Part shown: positions 36,847-47,890 of the stretch, one piece after another | Position numbering within the stretch: position 1 is the stretch's first letter | Layout of the letters: every line of letters begins with the position of its first letter | DNA from: Diadema setosum | Lineage: Eukaryota; Echinodermata; Echinoidea; Diadematoida; Diadematidae | Reading direction: 5' to 3' | Assembly (NCBI GenBank): GCA_033980235.1 | Contig: CM067067.1 | Coordinates: 22,465,403-22,529,402, forward strand | Length of the DNA stretch: 64,000 nt | Position numbers and translations under genes: made by a program | The notes under the pieces: model-generated | What the model was told of the DNA's origin: nothing | Database searches by the model: none | Seen by the model: only the letters and a program-made list of their open reading frames with translations

Positions 36847-37868
36847 TTAAAGATAATAAAAAGTTTTGGTACCTCAAAAGTTTCCCTGAATTTCTGTGTT
36901 TCAGGTTAAAGTATCTATCATATAACTAACACTGTGAGACTTACTCGCCCCAAAGTGCTCTCATTTCTTAGTAATCATGCAATTAACTGCGACCAGCAGC
37001 CCCATACGCATAGATTTGGGGCTTCGCATTGTAGCATTCAGGATCATGACAGATTTAGTATCGTGGGTAAATATCAACTTAAAATCCACAAAATTCTTCA
37101 ATTTGAAGACTTACCAATTAAGTTGATGTCTTGAAAACAGGCTTCGAGCAACGTTTGGTTCTTCCAATAGTCCCTTTCTGTTCGAATTGATGACTGAATG
37201 TGACTCTGTCGAGAGGACCTTGGGAGAGCTACTTAATACACTGATTACTACGGCCAGCGCATATGCACACATCACATGCGAACAAATTTCAAATCCATGA
37301 ACGGATAAGATGTTTGTGTGCGCATGCGCTGGCCGTCAATTCAGTGTAGCTCTCCCAAGGTCCTCTCGACCGAGTCACATTCAGTCATCAATTCGAACAG
37401 AAAGGGACTATTGGCAAAACCAAACGTTTCCCAAAGCCTGTTTTCAATACTTCAACTTAACTGGTAAGTCTTCAAATTGAAGAAATTTTTGGATTTTAAG
37501 TTGATATTTACCCGCGATACTAATCTGTCATGATCCTGAAAGCTACAATGTGAAGCCCCATTTAGCTATGCGTATGGGGCTGCTGGTCGCAGTTAGCTAC
37601 ACAGTATATATGGGGCTGCACACTGCTGGTCGCAGTTATCATGCAATAATGGTTTCGCACAATACGTGTACTACCTCGCCGCCGCTATACGGCGGCGGCT
37701 CTGGTACGAAACCATTATTGCATGATTACTAAGACATGAGAGCACTTTGGGGCGAGTAAGTCTCACAGTGTTAGTTATATGAAAGGTACTTTAACCTGAA
37801 ACACAAACGAAGACAAGGAAATTCAGGGAAACTTTTGAGGTAATACCAAAACTTTATATTATCTTTAA
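36847..37868. mobile_element. Long foldback element, about 1.02 kb, TTAA edges
   Basis: Almost the whole element is one inverted repeat. Left outer end: TTAA then AGATAATAAAAAGTTTTGG. Right outer end: CCAAAACTTTATATTATCT then TTAA. Arms run from 36851 to about 37263 and from about 37318 to 37864, with matched blocks such as CTCGCCCCAAAGTGCTCTCA, GACTTACCA and AGAGGACCTTGGGAGAGCTA. The right arm is longer because it carries an 88-bp GC-cored hairpin (37638-37725) and a duplicated GGGGCTGCTGGTCGCAG segment. The left arm has only a remnant of the hairpin. No open frame of note. A rearranged copy is at 53133-53682. Confidence 0.93.
37638..37725. repeat. 88-bp GC-cored hairpin inside the foldback element
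   Basis: Outer stem ATCATGCAATAATGGTTTCG pairs with CGAAACCATTATTGCATGAT. The inner core is GCCGCCGCTATACGGCGGCG. Also present in the second copy (53194-53283) but reduced to its first bases in this element's left arm (36974-36987). Confidence 0.92.
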
Positions 37869-38880
37869 GCTCTGTTGTAAAGCATGCCACACCAGCTCCA
37901 GTTGTATGTACAGATGAATTTGATGAACATGATGTTGAAAAGTAAACTACAGTAGTATAGCACCAGTATCAATAAAGATATCATATACCAATCTGACAAC
38001 TGTCATTGTGCTTGAAGATCATTGCCTTCGAATGGTTTTGTACCACTCGAACTTGAGACGCCCATTATAATGCAAAGTATGTCATTCACACATTATGCAC
38101 AGTCACAGCAATAGACTCAAAATAACACACACACACACATTTATGATCACACTGAATCAAAGCTTGTTACCGTGTTGTGTGAAAGTGTGCTGCATGACCT
38201 GGGCAATCTTCCTATAGGAGGATGATTTCTATCTAATTGGTTTTTATATAGATCTACAATGTATCTACTTGATTTGAAAACCATCTGTTTATGTTCGGTA
38301 TGAAAATGAAAATAAACTAGGATATACACAACTCATGATACATGATACATTGTAAAGTGATAGACAGTCTCCTGGTACGAAGGAAATGAAAGGTCAACTC
38401 TGAAGTTCACAAGGGGTTGATTTGCTTGGATTACTTGATTAAAAAAAGTTTCTGATATCTGTATTTTGCATTTGGAAGGCCCATTCTCATCAGGAAATAT
38501 CCAAATATAAAAAAATAAATAAATAAATGAGAGTTGATCTTTCCCTTTATACTGCAACCAGTGAATTCAGAAATAAATCTGTTTTTACCACCAAAATGCA
38601 CATATGCAACTAGACTGGTTTGCCTGCCTACCACGTGTGACTATGGCCAGAATATACAGCTCGGGTGGCTATATTATGTACCTGTACAATATGTGTGTGG
38701 CTGTAGGGAGGAATGCAAGCATCAAGTGAAACTCACATGACAGGATGTAGGCCTATATTATATCACAGGGTGAGCAGATGAGAGGCCCGGTAGCCGGGGG
38801 CCAATAAAAATTGATGTTGGGCCACCACAGTTTTAAAAAGGTTGTTAATTTATTTAAGATTATCTATGATAGCTTCTACA
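37869..38880. other. AT-rich non-coding sequence
   Basis: Short frames, an AC run (38127-38140) and an AAAT-type patch (38508-38530). No gene or element recognised. Confidence 0.55.
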
Positions 38881-38899
38881 TGTACATGTACAACATTTC

Positions 38900-38965
38900 A
38901 GATTCAGATTCAGATTAATTTATTGTCCATTTAGGACAATGATACTTATATAAATTTTTCTTTTT
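38900..38965. repeat. GATTCA tandem repeat and small hairpin
   Basis: CAGATTCAGATTCAGATTAA followed by TTTATTGTCC, a 5-nt loop and GGACAAT. Short repeats of this kind occur at the 3' ends of some retrotransposons, but no LINE or SINE body is visible next to it. Weak call. Confidence 0.4.
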
Positions 38966-38997
38966 CTAAGTGAATGTGCGGCAATTAAATCAGGGAA

Positions 38998-39495
38998 AGT
39001 TTATTGATATTCTGACCTTTGACCTTGTCCAAATTCATGACTGGCATCTTTAGGTGATGTAGGCCTACATGTACATGTTGTACCTGTGGTGTGGGTTTGG
39101 TTGTCCTGGTTCAAAGCTGTAGAAAGTTTTTGAGAGTACACCCCAATACTATACGTACAGTTCTTATCAGGTAAATCATTGACCTTTGAACTTGTCGGAC
39201 TTGATCCACATTTGAATTTGACTGGCATCTTTAGCTTATGTACCTGCTATGTGAGTTTGGTGGTCATGGCTCAAATCTGTGGAAAGTTTTTAAGAGTACA
39301 CCACAACACTCTGGTATAGTGCTTATCAGAAGAAGTTCATTGACATTAAACCTTTGACTTTGTCGGACTTCATCCATATTCAAATTTGATCAGTGTCTTT
39401 GGGAACCCGTGGTGCGAGTAAGTAAGTATGTAAGTTTAAAGGTTATACATGTAGCTCAAAGCTGTGGAAAGTTTTAACACAGGGAGTACACCAAA
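38998..39495 (+). repeat. Three-unit tandem array, period about 168 bp
   Basis: ACCTTTGACCTTGTCC (39015), ACCTTTGAACTTGTCGG (39182) and ACCTTTGACTTTGTCGG (39350) mark three successive units. Each unit also has GACTGGCATCTTTAG or its decayed form, a GTGNGAGTTTGGTNGTC-type block, TCAAAGCTGTGGAAAGTTTT, and GAGTACACC. Downstream GC-rich sequence (39502-39560) may belong to the same repeat. No coding. Confidence 0.88.
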
Positions 39496-39607
39496 TTGTG
39501 GACGCTGCCGCCACTGCCGACCGCGATGACGACGATGGAAAAGTGACGCCCATGCCTCACTTCTGCTATGTAGGTGGGACAATACGACATGGTGAACATC
39601 ATGCATA
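39496..39607. other. GC-rich sequence next to the tandem array
   Basis: Contains GACGCTGCCGCCACTGCCGA and CAATACGACATGG. Probably the end of the repeat family that forms the array; single copy here. Confidence 0.4.
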
Positions 39608-39703
39608 ATAACCCGTTGAGGACAGGCTGATTTTGCTACAACACGCATTTCCCATAGACACAGGCCCGAGAATACTTGGGAACTCGTCTTCCACAGGTTT
39701 TTA
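39608..39703 (+). mobile_element. Family A palindromic MITE, copy 7
   Basis: Left ATAACCCGTTGAGGACAGGC, right edge decayed (CTTCCACAGGTTTTTAA). The middle TTTTGCTACAACACGCATTT is fully conserved. The palindrome has decayed to CCCGAGAATACTTGGG. Confidence 0.85.
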
Positions 39704-40897
39704 AAAGACCACACTCCAGTTTGTGAGTTTACTTGCTGATAATTTGGCCGAGTCTTGGCGTGGCTTCTGACATCAAAATGTTGCAATTTTTCTGCTGCCA
39801 AATTGATTTTTCTCTGAAATTGTGAATGGTCCTCCTCCAGTGAAGTTTGACTGCATTGCTGCTCATTAGGTGATCCGAGTATCCTCTCGGATCACCTATT
39901 GTATCTGTACGGATTCTTTCTTCTTCTTCTTCTTCTTCTTTATTTCTTTTTCCTCAAATCTTGTGCAGAGGTTAACTCAAAAAGTCCCCTACCTATCACT
40001 TTCAAACTTATACCATATATGTATCATGTCCTAAGGACGACAGATCTAGTGTATCAATGTGATCAGTTAACCGTGACGTCATTATGACGTCATTATCTGA
40101 AATCACGTTTACATCAATATCTCATTAATGGAACGGGATTTTTGAATGAAATTAATTTATCATATAGTTCAAGTCAAGGCCTATTGATATATTTCATAAA
40201 ATTTAGTCACGTTCATAGTAAACGAGCGCGTACGCGCGCGTTGAAATTTCAGCATGCTCCAATCGAGCTCAAAATTGTTTTGCAAACGTTTCAGGTCATT
40301 TGGAGTATTTCAGAAAAAATCGACGGACGCGTACGCGCGCGCGCATATACGCACGCACAGCTCATATGCAATAGAAATTTCCCGTTTTTTCACACGTATC
40401 GGATGTCTGAAATGTCAAGGAATGTTTCTACCAAGTTTCAAGTCAATCCGACTCAATATGACGTCATACGGGCCCGTCAAAGTTGAAATTCCGCGCGCGC
40501 GTCAATGGCGATATACAGTACAACAATGCCAAAAAACCGCCAAATTTAAATCCGATTTTACTCGTCAGGATGGACGGTGACCCCCCATTTTCTTTACATA
40601 TTTTGAAAGCTGATGAGTTGTACATATCATTTCATGGGTTGGCGATACTGAAAAAATGATTAAAAGATATCAAATTTCTTTAAAAAGTAAAAAAAAGTAA
40701 ATTTTCAAAATGACATCATCAAAATTCAAGTTCACTCGAGCGTATCTCACTTATCCTTTGCCGATTTTCACCTAACTTTCAGTATGTTGTAGCTTATTTA
40801 ATATTTTTTCATATTTATAATTACAAAGTTTTGATTGGATGACGTCATCACCTCGTAAAAATGGATTGAAAGTATCCTTGTAAAATTTGACCAGTTT

Positions 40898-41034
40898 ACG
40901 TGTTATCTCTATGGGAGAGCAGTTTTTCTGGAAGTGAAAATTGATATGACTATCTTTTTCGAGCACTAGCTCACTTATGCTTCGGTGAATTTTTCCCAGA
41001 TTTTAATATGTTGTAGCTGAGACTTTGGGCTATC
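40898..41034 (+). repeat. Internal direct repeat, copy 1
   Basis: ACGTGTTATCTCTATGGGAG, then GTGAAAATTGATATGACT, CACTTATGCTTCGGTGAATT and TATGTTGTAGCTGAGACTTT. Repeated at 41465-41599 at roughly 85-90 percent identity by eye. Confidence 0.88.
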
Positions 41035-41464
41035 GTAAGTGTGCCCTTCGTTTTTTCATACGATGTCGGGATCACGTCTAAAAACTTACTTGAAATTAAA
41101 GTTTATCTTCGATGTATTGAAATATTTCTTTCTTTTTGCAACTTTATGTGCAATAACTCAAGAAAAACATACCCTATCACCACCTTATTTTGCACATGTT
41201 TAGTTCATGTCACGAACATAATTTCATAAAATAACAACGACTTGATCAGACGCCATCTTGGGTATGTAAATTAGGGTCAAAGGTCATAGATGTTTCATCC
41301 TGTATCTTGGTGAATACATGTCCTATCTTTCCCATATTTTGCACACGTAAAGACCATGTTACAGGGATCATTTCATAAAATAACCATTTTTTGCTCAGAT
41401 GCCATCTTGTCTGTGCAAAGTGGGGTCAAAGGTCATATGTACTTCTTTTTCTATTTTCGCTATG

Positions 41465-41599
41465 ACGTGTTATCTCTATGGGAGGGAATTTTTTAGATGT
41501 GAAAATTGACATGACTCTCTTTATCGAGCACTATCTTACTTATGCTTCGGTGAATTTCTCTCAGATTTTAGTATGTTGTAGCTGAGACTTTGCACTATC
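41465..41599 (+). repeat. Internal direct repeat, copy 2
   Basis: Second copy of 40898-41034, about 566 bp downstream and inside the same 1.8-kb element. Confidence 0.88.
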
Positions 41600-41642
41600 A
41601 GGACTCGAATCATTGATTAAAAAAGAAATCGGATCACCTTAA

Positions 41643-43059
41643 TTTGTCAGTGATGACAAATTACAATCTCTAGTTTCTTTTTCTTTTTGTTTTTCCATTA
41701 AAACAGCTGTCGAACACTTTAATAAAGGGACCAACTGCACTGTGCAAGCAGAAGCTACAAACAAACTGAAGACATTGGCAAAGAACTGTTTGCTGTTCAT
41801 TAATGCATGCAAGGAAACAATGTACCCCACAGAATAGAGTCTCTAGCTTTATTCACGCACTGCTGCAAAGTATGACTATATCAAAATAGCACATAATATT
41901 CACGTGTGTAAAAGGCACAGGCACACTTACAAGGAGTTGAAATGAACATGTGTATGTAATGCAGATGAGGAATAGGTCAAGAACAATTTGAAAAAACGGG
42001 ACATAACAAGTATTGGTACATTGTATTTGTGTTTTATAATTGGAGACATCCTTATGATAATTAATCTGCTGGCATACTGACTAACAAGTTCTAGTTTACC
42101 TTATCAATCAAACGTCATCAAAATATCTCAGAAGGGCGCAAAATTAATCTTCTACTATTTGGAATTTGCTTGAAACAATATTTAAAGGGTCTACCAAGAA
42201 ACTTGTCTGGCTGGCAGACGTGTTATGCCAGGATAATGATTTGTTCCCATGGAGTATTTGAGATCAAAAGTGTAAAACAATTTTGATTGTAGTGCACAAC
42301 TTTTGTTCCTGAAGTGCCCTCCCCGTTAAGCAGTTGGTAGAACGTTACTAGTACATAATTATATACTATAATAATTTATGATGATCGGATCGTGCCCTAA
42401 CAGTACAAAAATTGCATGCAGCTAACAGGGTGCTGAATGCGATGAATTCTCGCACAGTGGATACTGGTGTGGCTAACAGAGGGCTGTGTTCAAATACAAA
42501 ACATCATACAGTACCAACCACAATCAGGCATGCTCTAAGACTGCATTATTCTGGCATACCTTTAGGGGTAATATTTCACTCTTTTTTTTTTGTTACACAT
42601 GTGAATTTATATTAAAACCATAGCATTATTTCACACATTTTGAAAGTATGCATCCCCATTTGAGAGTAAAATTCAACAGTTTCTGGGGGTATAAGAACTA
42701 TGTTTTGCTTTTTACACTGGGTTCATATTTTGAATTCTGAGACATTTGCAACACTTTTGAGATGATAGTCATTTTCATGTAATAAAGCCTTCTGTCACAG
42801 TGAACCTAGCTTTCATGCCCTGACCCAGTTCCCAATCCATTCAAATTAGGAGGGGGATTGGTTCCCCTCTATATAGAATAGCAATGCACCTGAACGCGAT
42901 TTGACACTTTCACACAAGCAAGTGGATTAAGCTCAGTTTCATAAATGAAATCTTACGGATGAAGAAGAAACAAGACAATGCAAAACAAAATAAACAGCAT
43001 GGGGTGGGGTGAGGAGACAAGCTGAACAAAATAAATAATTCATCCTAGCACCATTTCAT
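41643..43059. other. AT-rich non-coding sequence
   Basis: Chance frames only. GTTAAGCAGTTGGTAGAACG at 42326 faintly resembles a tRNA A box, but no B box follows. No gene recognised. Confidence 0.5.
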
Positions 43060-43320
43060 TCTCACTATATGGGTCATCAATGCAGGCCATCAAGCTGTTA
43101 TAATAATGGCATAATGGATTCTCGGGGAAATGGATTTGCTCAAAGGGATACAAAAGGAGAAATATGCAGCGAGTGGAATTCATCGACACAAAAAAGCAAA
43201 TTTACTGGGACTCGGCTCCCCCAGCTAACTGGGTCAGTGGGACATGAATCTGATCAGATGGTATCAGCTTGCATAACCATGTTAATTTACGGGTATGAAA
43301 GCTCATAATTCAGATTTGCC
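43060..43320. other. GC-balanced unique block, candidate regulatory sequence
   Basis: One 79-codon plus frame without recognisable content. The stretch is unique in the window and stands out from AT-rich flanks. Conserved non-coding element is a guess. Confidence 0.25.
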
Positions 43321-43686
43321 AGATTTCCTTCATGTTTACATTTGACTTGCCCACTTGAAGACAGTCACACGACACTCTGAGGTCTGTCTTCCGTATATTT
43401 GTTCAAGTGGACCTATTTCCTCATATTACTCTCACCAAATGCCCTCACAGTATAAACTGTCCTATCCAGACAGAGAACTCGTTGTTACAGACTCCTTGGT
43501 CACACATAGTTCAGGCAATTTACTACCCTTAAAAAGAATTTATGAATAAAACACAAAGGGAAGAAATTAAGAAATGGGGTCAAAGTTCCGCAATCATTTT
43601 GAATGCGGTTATCTTTGTATACTACCAAGGATTGATATCTAAAGTCACATCCAAATCGCAGCTGGATTTGTGAACAGTGGTATTGG
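43321..43686. other. AT-rich non-coding sequence
   Basis: A 64-codon frame without recognisable features. Nothing else seen. Confidence 0.55.
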
Positions 43687-43838
43687 ACCCCGTTTACAGT
43701 GCGGGGCCGGCCTCAATTGCGTGGCCGAGCCTCGCAATTTTGTCCGTTTACACTGCTGGGCTCGGCCGCGCTTTTAATTCAAACCTTTCAATATTTTGTC
43801 GTAGTGGCGCTCTGCTTGTAAACAAACGCAATTTGGTA

Positions 43839-44029
43839 TAGCCTGGTTTTCAGACCCTTTGCCAAATGGATTCCATGGCGACGAAGTCGCCGTTCGGGCA
43901 AAGACCTTTGTTGAAGGAAAAATCCTTTGCAGGACAAAACCACCTTAAACTATACTAGTTTTCCACGTTGAGGGGGTTAATATCGTGAATACCGAAATAG
44001 TACAGGCAGAGGGTCTGGAAGCCAGACTA
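43839..44029 (+). mobile_element. 191-bp MITE nested in the GC-rich foldback
   Basis: Left end TAGCCTGGTTTTCAGACCCT, right end inverted TAGTCTGGCTTCCAGACCCT; the match continues with TTGCC against CTGCC. TA edges are compatible with a TA target site. No coding. Confidence 0.85.
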
Positions 44030-44154
44030 AAATTGGCCGCGCATTTGGCCCAGTTTGCGTTTACACCAAGAAGAGGCCGGGCTCGGCTGCGGCCGAGCCG
44101 CGGCCGAGACCACCTCCAGAGCGAGGTCAAATGCGAGGTCAATTTTGGCCTCGC

Positions 44155-45570
44155 ATTTGTGACCCGCGACAACGGTTTCAGGCAAAAGTCGCAAGAGCAA
44201 ATTCCCTCCTAGGCGGGGCACAAAGATTTTTACCATAATTTTTGTCGATTTGGGTTTTTTGCAGAAATCGAATCTTTGATATGTTTTCTACATCTACACT
44301 AAATTTCATAGCATAAGACTACGTCTTTCCTATCGAAAATGGAATTTTAAGCACCCTATGTTGAATCGCACTCGTCAGTTTCGAGCTTCTTTCGAACGCC
44401 GCGCCAATATCCCCAGCGTTGCTACGGCGCAGGGTCTCGCATGCGATTGGCTGGTGCGTCGCACACATTTACATAATTCGGCTTTCGGAGACACCAGTTG
44501 CAGCGTTTTGGGAATGCTTTGTCCACGCGTGCATGATTACAATGTACATGCTCCATTGTTCTTGCTATAGTGGTTTATACGCTCGCTCTGTAGTGCGTGC
44601 TCTTCGTTTGGCTTTCTATCCAAACTATTCTACCGCAATGTTCGACAACGGAAGTGAAACAAAAAATCATGTAGCACGACATAATCGTGTAAAAAGAAAA
44701 AAAAAAGTCTACTTGTACATGTAGTAAAAATTATGACAGCAGACTGACTCAAGGGAAGGATGATGAGAGGAAAGGAGAGGTCACATGTAACCTTTTATAT
44801 TGAAATACTACACATCAAGACCGCACCAAACTAACGAGTCGTACGTGTTTGTTTGTTTTGATATCAACAACACCACCGATAAAGGCAACATATGCACGGC
44901 TTGTAAAAACAAATCAAAAAGGAAGCGTGACCCTTGCTAGCTCTGGCATTTTTCTGCCTTCAAAAGGGTCGCCAATGATAAAGTCAAATCAACAACAATG
45001 AAAACGCGATTTGTAAATGTGTGGATTCGCCACCCGCTCCTGTTACATGCACCAGATCATGGCGTGTGGATGCCATTGCGTAATGCGTGCAGCATACACA
45101 TGTACACCATACGTGCAATTATCGTATCCGCCATCTTGAAAGACGTACTGGTAAAACGAACCCGAGCGAACCGCATTGTTTTTCAGCTCCATACGCTGAG
45201 CTCCAAGGAAGGGTGCCCGGGAAATATGACTCTCTCAGTGAGCCAATCAGAAGGCGATGTGGTTGCTAGAGGCGGAGCTTCACATCGATTGGCACCATCG
45301 TACGGATGGGTGATTCTCACCTCGCATCGCCGCTTGGACATTGTCTTTGAGTAAGAGGTGAATCTTCAAAGCCCGTTTTCTCGCAATTTTGTCTGGCCTA
45401 CAACTTAAAAAGTGCATTTTATTTCGCTTTCTATGCCCACTTATGGTGCCGAAGAATACAAGTGTTTTATATCAATGCAAAGCTTAGGAAATGGGCAATG
45501 TGATTCAGTGAAAAAATGAATTTTCAAAATGCCCGACTTTTGCCTGAAACCGTTGTCGCGGGTCACATTT
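44155..45570 (+). mobile_element. 1.4-kb GTGACCCGC-family element, ATTT target duplication
   Basis: Element 44159-45566 with ATTT on both sides. Terminal inverted repeats are perfect over 33 bp, starting GTGACCCGCGACAACGG and ending AGGCAAAAGTCG. It is inserted into the GC-rich foldback between CCTCGCATTT and GGCCTTTTGC. Open frames of 118 and 101 codons inside show no transposase motif, so it is probably non-autonomous. The ends match the 257-bp element at 12310. Confidence 0.93.
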
Positions 45571-45665
45571 GGCCTTTTGCGCGTTTACACTGAAGCGGGG
45601 CTGGGCTCGGCCGCGGCTCGGCCGCGGCTCGGCCGCGGCCGAGCCTCGCACTGTAAACAGGGTCT

Positions 45666-46599
45666 TAGGCTATGATGATGGAATAAGATGCAAGCTGACT
45701 ATCAGCTAGACATACTTGTAGATCCTTCTGTGTATCATCATTGGGATGAATTCAACAAGATTCCAACCTTTATATATTTCTTCCTAATATAAACCTCTGT
45801 CTTGGGTAACAAGGCAAAAACCTGTAGTCTATTTTCTCCCTTGTTAGAACAAAAAAAAAAAAAAAGAAGTGACAAATAGGTGGTGGCTTTTGAATCTAAA
45901 TCTGCACTCAGCTGATTCCAGTGTATATTCAAGATGAGTCATGATAACTGAATAAATGTGATCACAAGCTTTCTCTCCAAAGTACAACATCAGGGAAATG
46001 GCCTCTTGTAATCCTCTGCATAAAAGGGTTCCTCTACAGCAATCTCATTAATGATCCATCATGTTTTTGAGGGCAAACATTAAAATAGTAATAGTTCATT
46101 CCATTCCTTGCCATATATTACACTTCCACACTGACCTATAAAATGTGCATCCCACTTTGCCCCTTAGCTATAGACTTTTCGTCAAATGGCTGGAATTAAT
46201 TCAATTATGTACATATTTCCACTAACCCAGCTAACATCCTAGGATTGCAATATTCTGTTCCATTTTCTTTCTTTTTAATGATTCTCCTTTATCCCCACAC
46301 TTGCAAAACCCTGGATTGACACACAAATGCAAAACTTTGCCATCAAAATTCAAAGGTTTCTCGTTCGCTGTGTGGTTCAACCCATCTGGGGCAGAAGGAG
46401 AAAAAAATGAACGGTGTTTTCATTTGAGTGTATGGAAATAAATAGTCTCTGCATTTTTGTGGAACAATATGTAGGTAATACAATGGGAAGTAAACTATTA
46501 AAGTGGCATTAGGCTTAAAGCCAAGACCAAAGTCTTTTTTTTTATGCCATACAGTACAGTACATGTGCAGATAGCCAATGGGCAAAGTGCCTGCCATGA
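45666..46599. other. AT-rich non-coding sequence
   Basis: Poly-A run (45850-45864) and short frames. No gene recognised. Confidence 0.55.
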
Positions 46600-46800
46600 G
46601 GTCTCTATTTGATCGTCCCCGTATTGAGTCACACTCTAAGAAATTGGACAATTTCCTTGAATAACTTCCAACAGAGAAAGACTTATGGAGCAGTGTGTAC
46701 GGAAGTGCTGCTAATTCAAATGATCCATTATGTGAATCCCGATTATGTCAAAATATCAGCATGGCCAGGGACTCAAATGTATACTGACGTTAGAAAGAAC
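46600..46800. other. Unique block, weak regulatory candidate
   Basis: One short frame runs through it and ends in a poly-A run at 46819. The DNA is unique and slightly less AT-rich than its flanks. No motif identified. Confidence 0.2.
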
Positions 46801-47439
46801 ATCATCTTCATCTTTGGAAAAAAAAAAAAAAAACACTGACCGAAAGACAGACCCCATGGAAGACCAACCTGGTGCAGCTGAATATGGGCTATCCAGCCAT
46901 CTTGTCAAGATGAAAAATGAAAACAAAACAAGCATACACACAGACAATTTAGACAAAAAAAACAACAACAACAACAAAATCTCTAGGGGAGTGTATTCAT
47001 ATGGGTGTGGACTCTTCCCCAATGCTAACACTAATGCAGTCCACACCTAGATCTACAAATTTTTAAAGGGCTGATCTATGTATGTCATCACCAAAGAACA
47101 GATAACAAACAAAAACAGCATACAAAAGATTATGTCTATGTCTAGCACTCACACATGATTTTCATTTGTATACTCACAGCATACCCTATAATAACTGTAC
47201 TTGAGATACATTGTAGGCTGCAGTTGAGGGCACTGTTTGATACAAGTCAGGTGCACATTGCAGTTTTCAATTTTTCTCGTGACACTCGCGCAGTGCTGCA
47301 CATGCACAAAGTTGATGTCAGTCACTCCTTCTTGGTTCTCTTGCATTTTACGCCCAGCCAAAGAGCCATGGGAACTCAGGAAGCATCAGTAATGGACAGT
47401 ATGGAAAAACAAAATAAAAAAGAACATCCAAACAAACTC
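46801..47439. other. Non-coding sequence
   Basis: Poly-A (46819-46833), AAC repeats (46961-46978) and chance frames. No feature recognised. Confidence 0.5.
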
Positions 47440-47890
47440 ACATAGAACAAGCGAAGTTGACCTGGTGTGGATTTGGCGTCTTGATGATACTGCCTTCTCC
47501 GACTATCGAGACATGAATTCAGCGACTAAAATTTGAGAAGGCAATAGGGAGGCTTTCTGAAATTACAAAGGGATACGCTGCTCCGATCAGGTTCTTTTGG
47601 TGCTGCCTACCTGTGCCAAGTTCATCCGTCCCTCTGACTGCACAGGAGATTAATTTCCAAGGCAATCCACTGGCAGGACGGGAGACACGCTTTAAGCTTT
47701 CAGGGACACGCACAATCAAGAACATTTCTGATCACAGTCCAAGGACAATTTACCATAACACTACGCTAACAATGCCGGCAGACTTCATAGAATATTTATA
47801 TAAAATTGGAGTAGCTTGTGTTCAGAGCAACTTCAACTTCTGCACCAAGTCAGCACAAAGGTATCCTAATTGTTGCCATGGTAGTTAAAA
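47440..47890. other. GC-balanced unique block, candidate regulatory sequence
   Basis: A 91-codon plus frame (47613-47888) and a 68-codon minus frame overlap; neither has a recognisable domain. Includes CTCCGATCAGGTTCTTTTGG. Compositionally distinct from its AT-rich surroundings. Confidence 0.28.

Larger units (their letters stand above)
39866..41642. mobile_element. 1.8-kb non-autonomous element with terminal hairpin
   Basis: Left end ATTAGGTGATCCGA, right end in inverted orientation TCGGATCACCTTAAT, so ends of about 12 bp match. The left tip folds on itself: AGGTGATCCGAG, loop TATCCT, CTCGGATCACCT (39868-39897). Inside are a TTC repeat, alternating CG stretches (GCGCGTACGCGCGCG at 40228-40242 and again at 40329), an approximately 136-bp direct repeat (40898-41034 and 41465-41599), and an approximately 150-bp-period repeat containing GCCATCTTG and GGGTCAAAGGTCATA. 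No long open frame. The superfamily cannot be assigned. Confidence 0.78.
43687..45665. mobile_element. GC-rich foldback element carrying two nested insertions
   Basis: Left end GACCCCGTTTACAGTGCG; right end, read inverted, GACCCTGTTTACAGTGCG. Next to the ends and internally are repeated GGCTCGGCCGCGG words and GTTTACACTG motifs that form several hairpins (43687-43790, 44057-44110, 45583-45665). Removing the two nested elements leaves a host of roughly 380 bp. The CpG density is far above that of the window. No coding sequence is supported. Confidence 0.85.

Noticed and set aside
38900..38965. 3' end of a LINE
   Set aside because: Tail-like repeat only; no reverse transcriptase or endonuclease sequence upstream.
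42326..42345. tRNA-like A box
   Set aside because: No B box at the right distance and no cloverleaf.
44998..45354. 118-codon open frame inside the 1.4-kb element, considered as a transposase remnant
   Set aside because: No catalytic or DNA-binding motif recognised, and the frame stops well short of transposase length.
43687..45665. CpG island or promoter
   Set aside because: The CpG density is explained by nested transposons with matching inverted ends.
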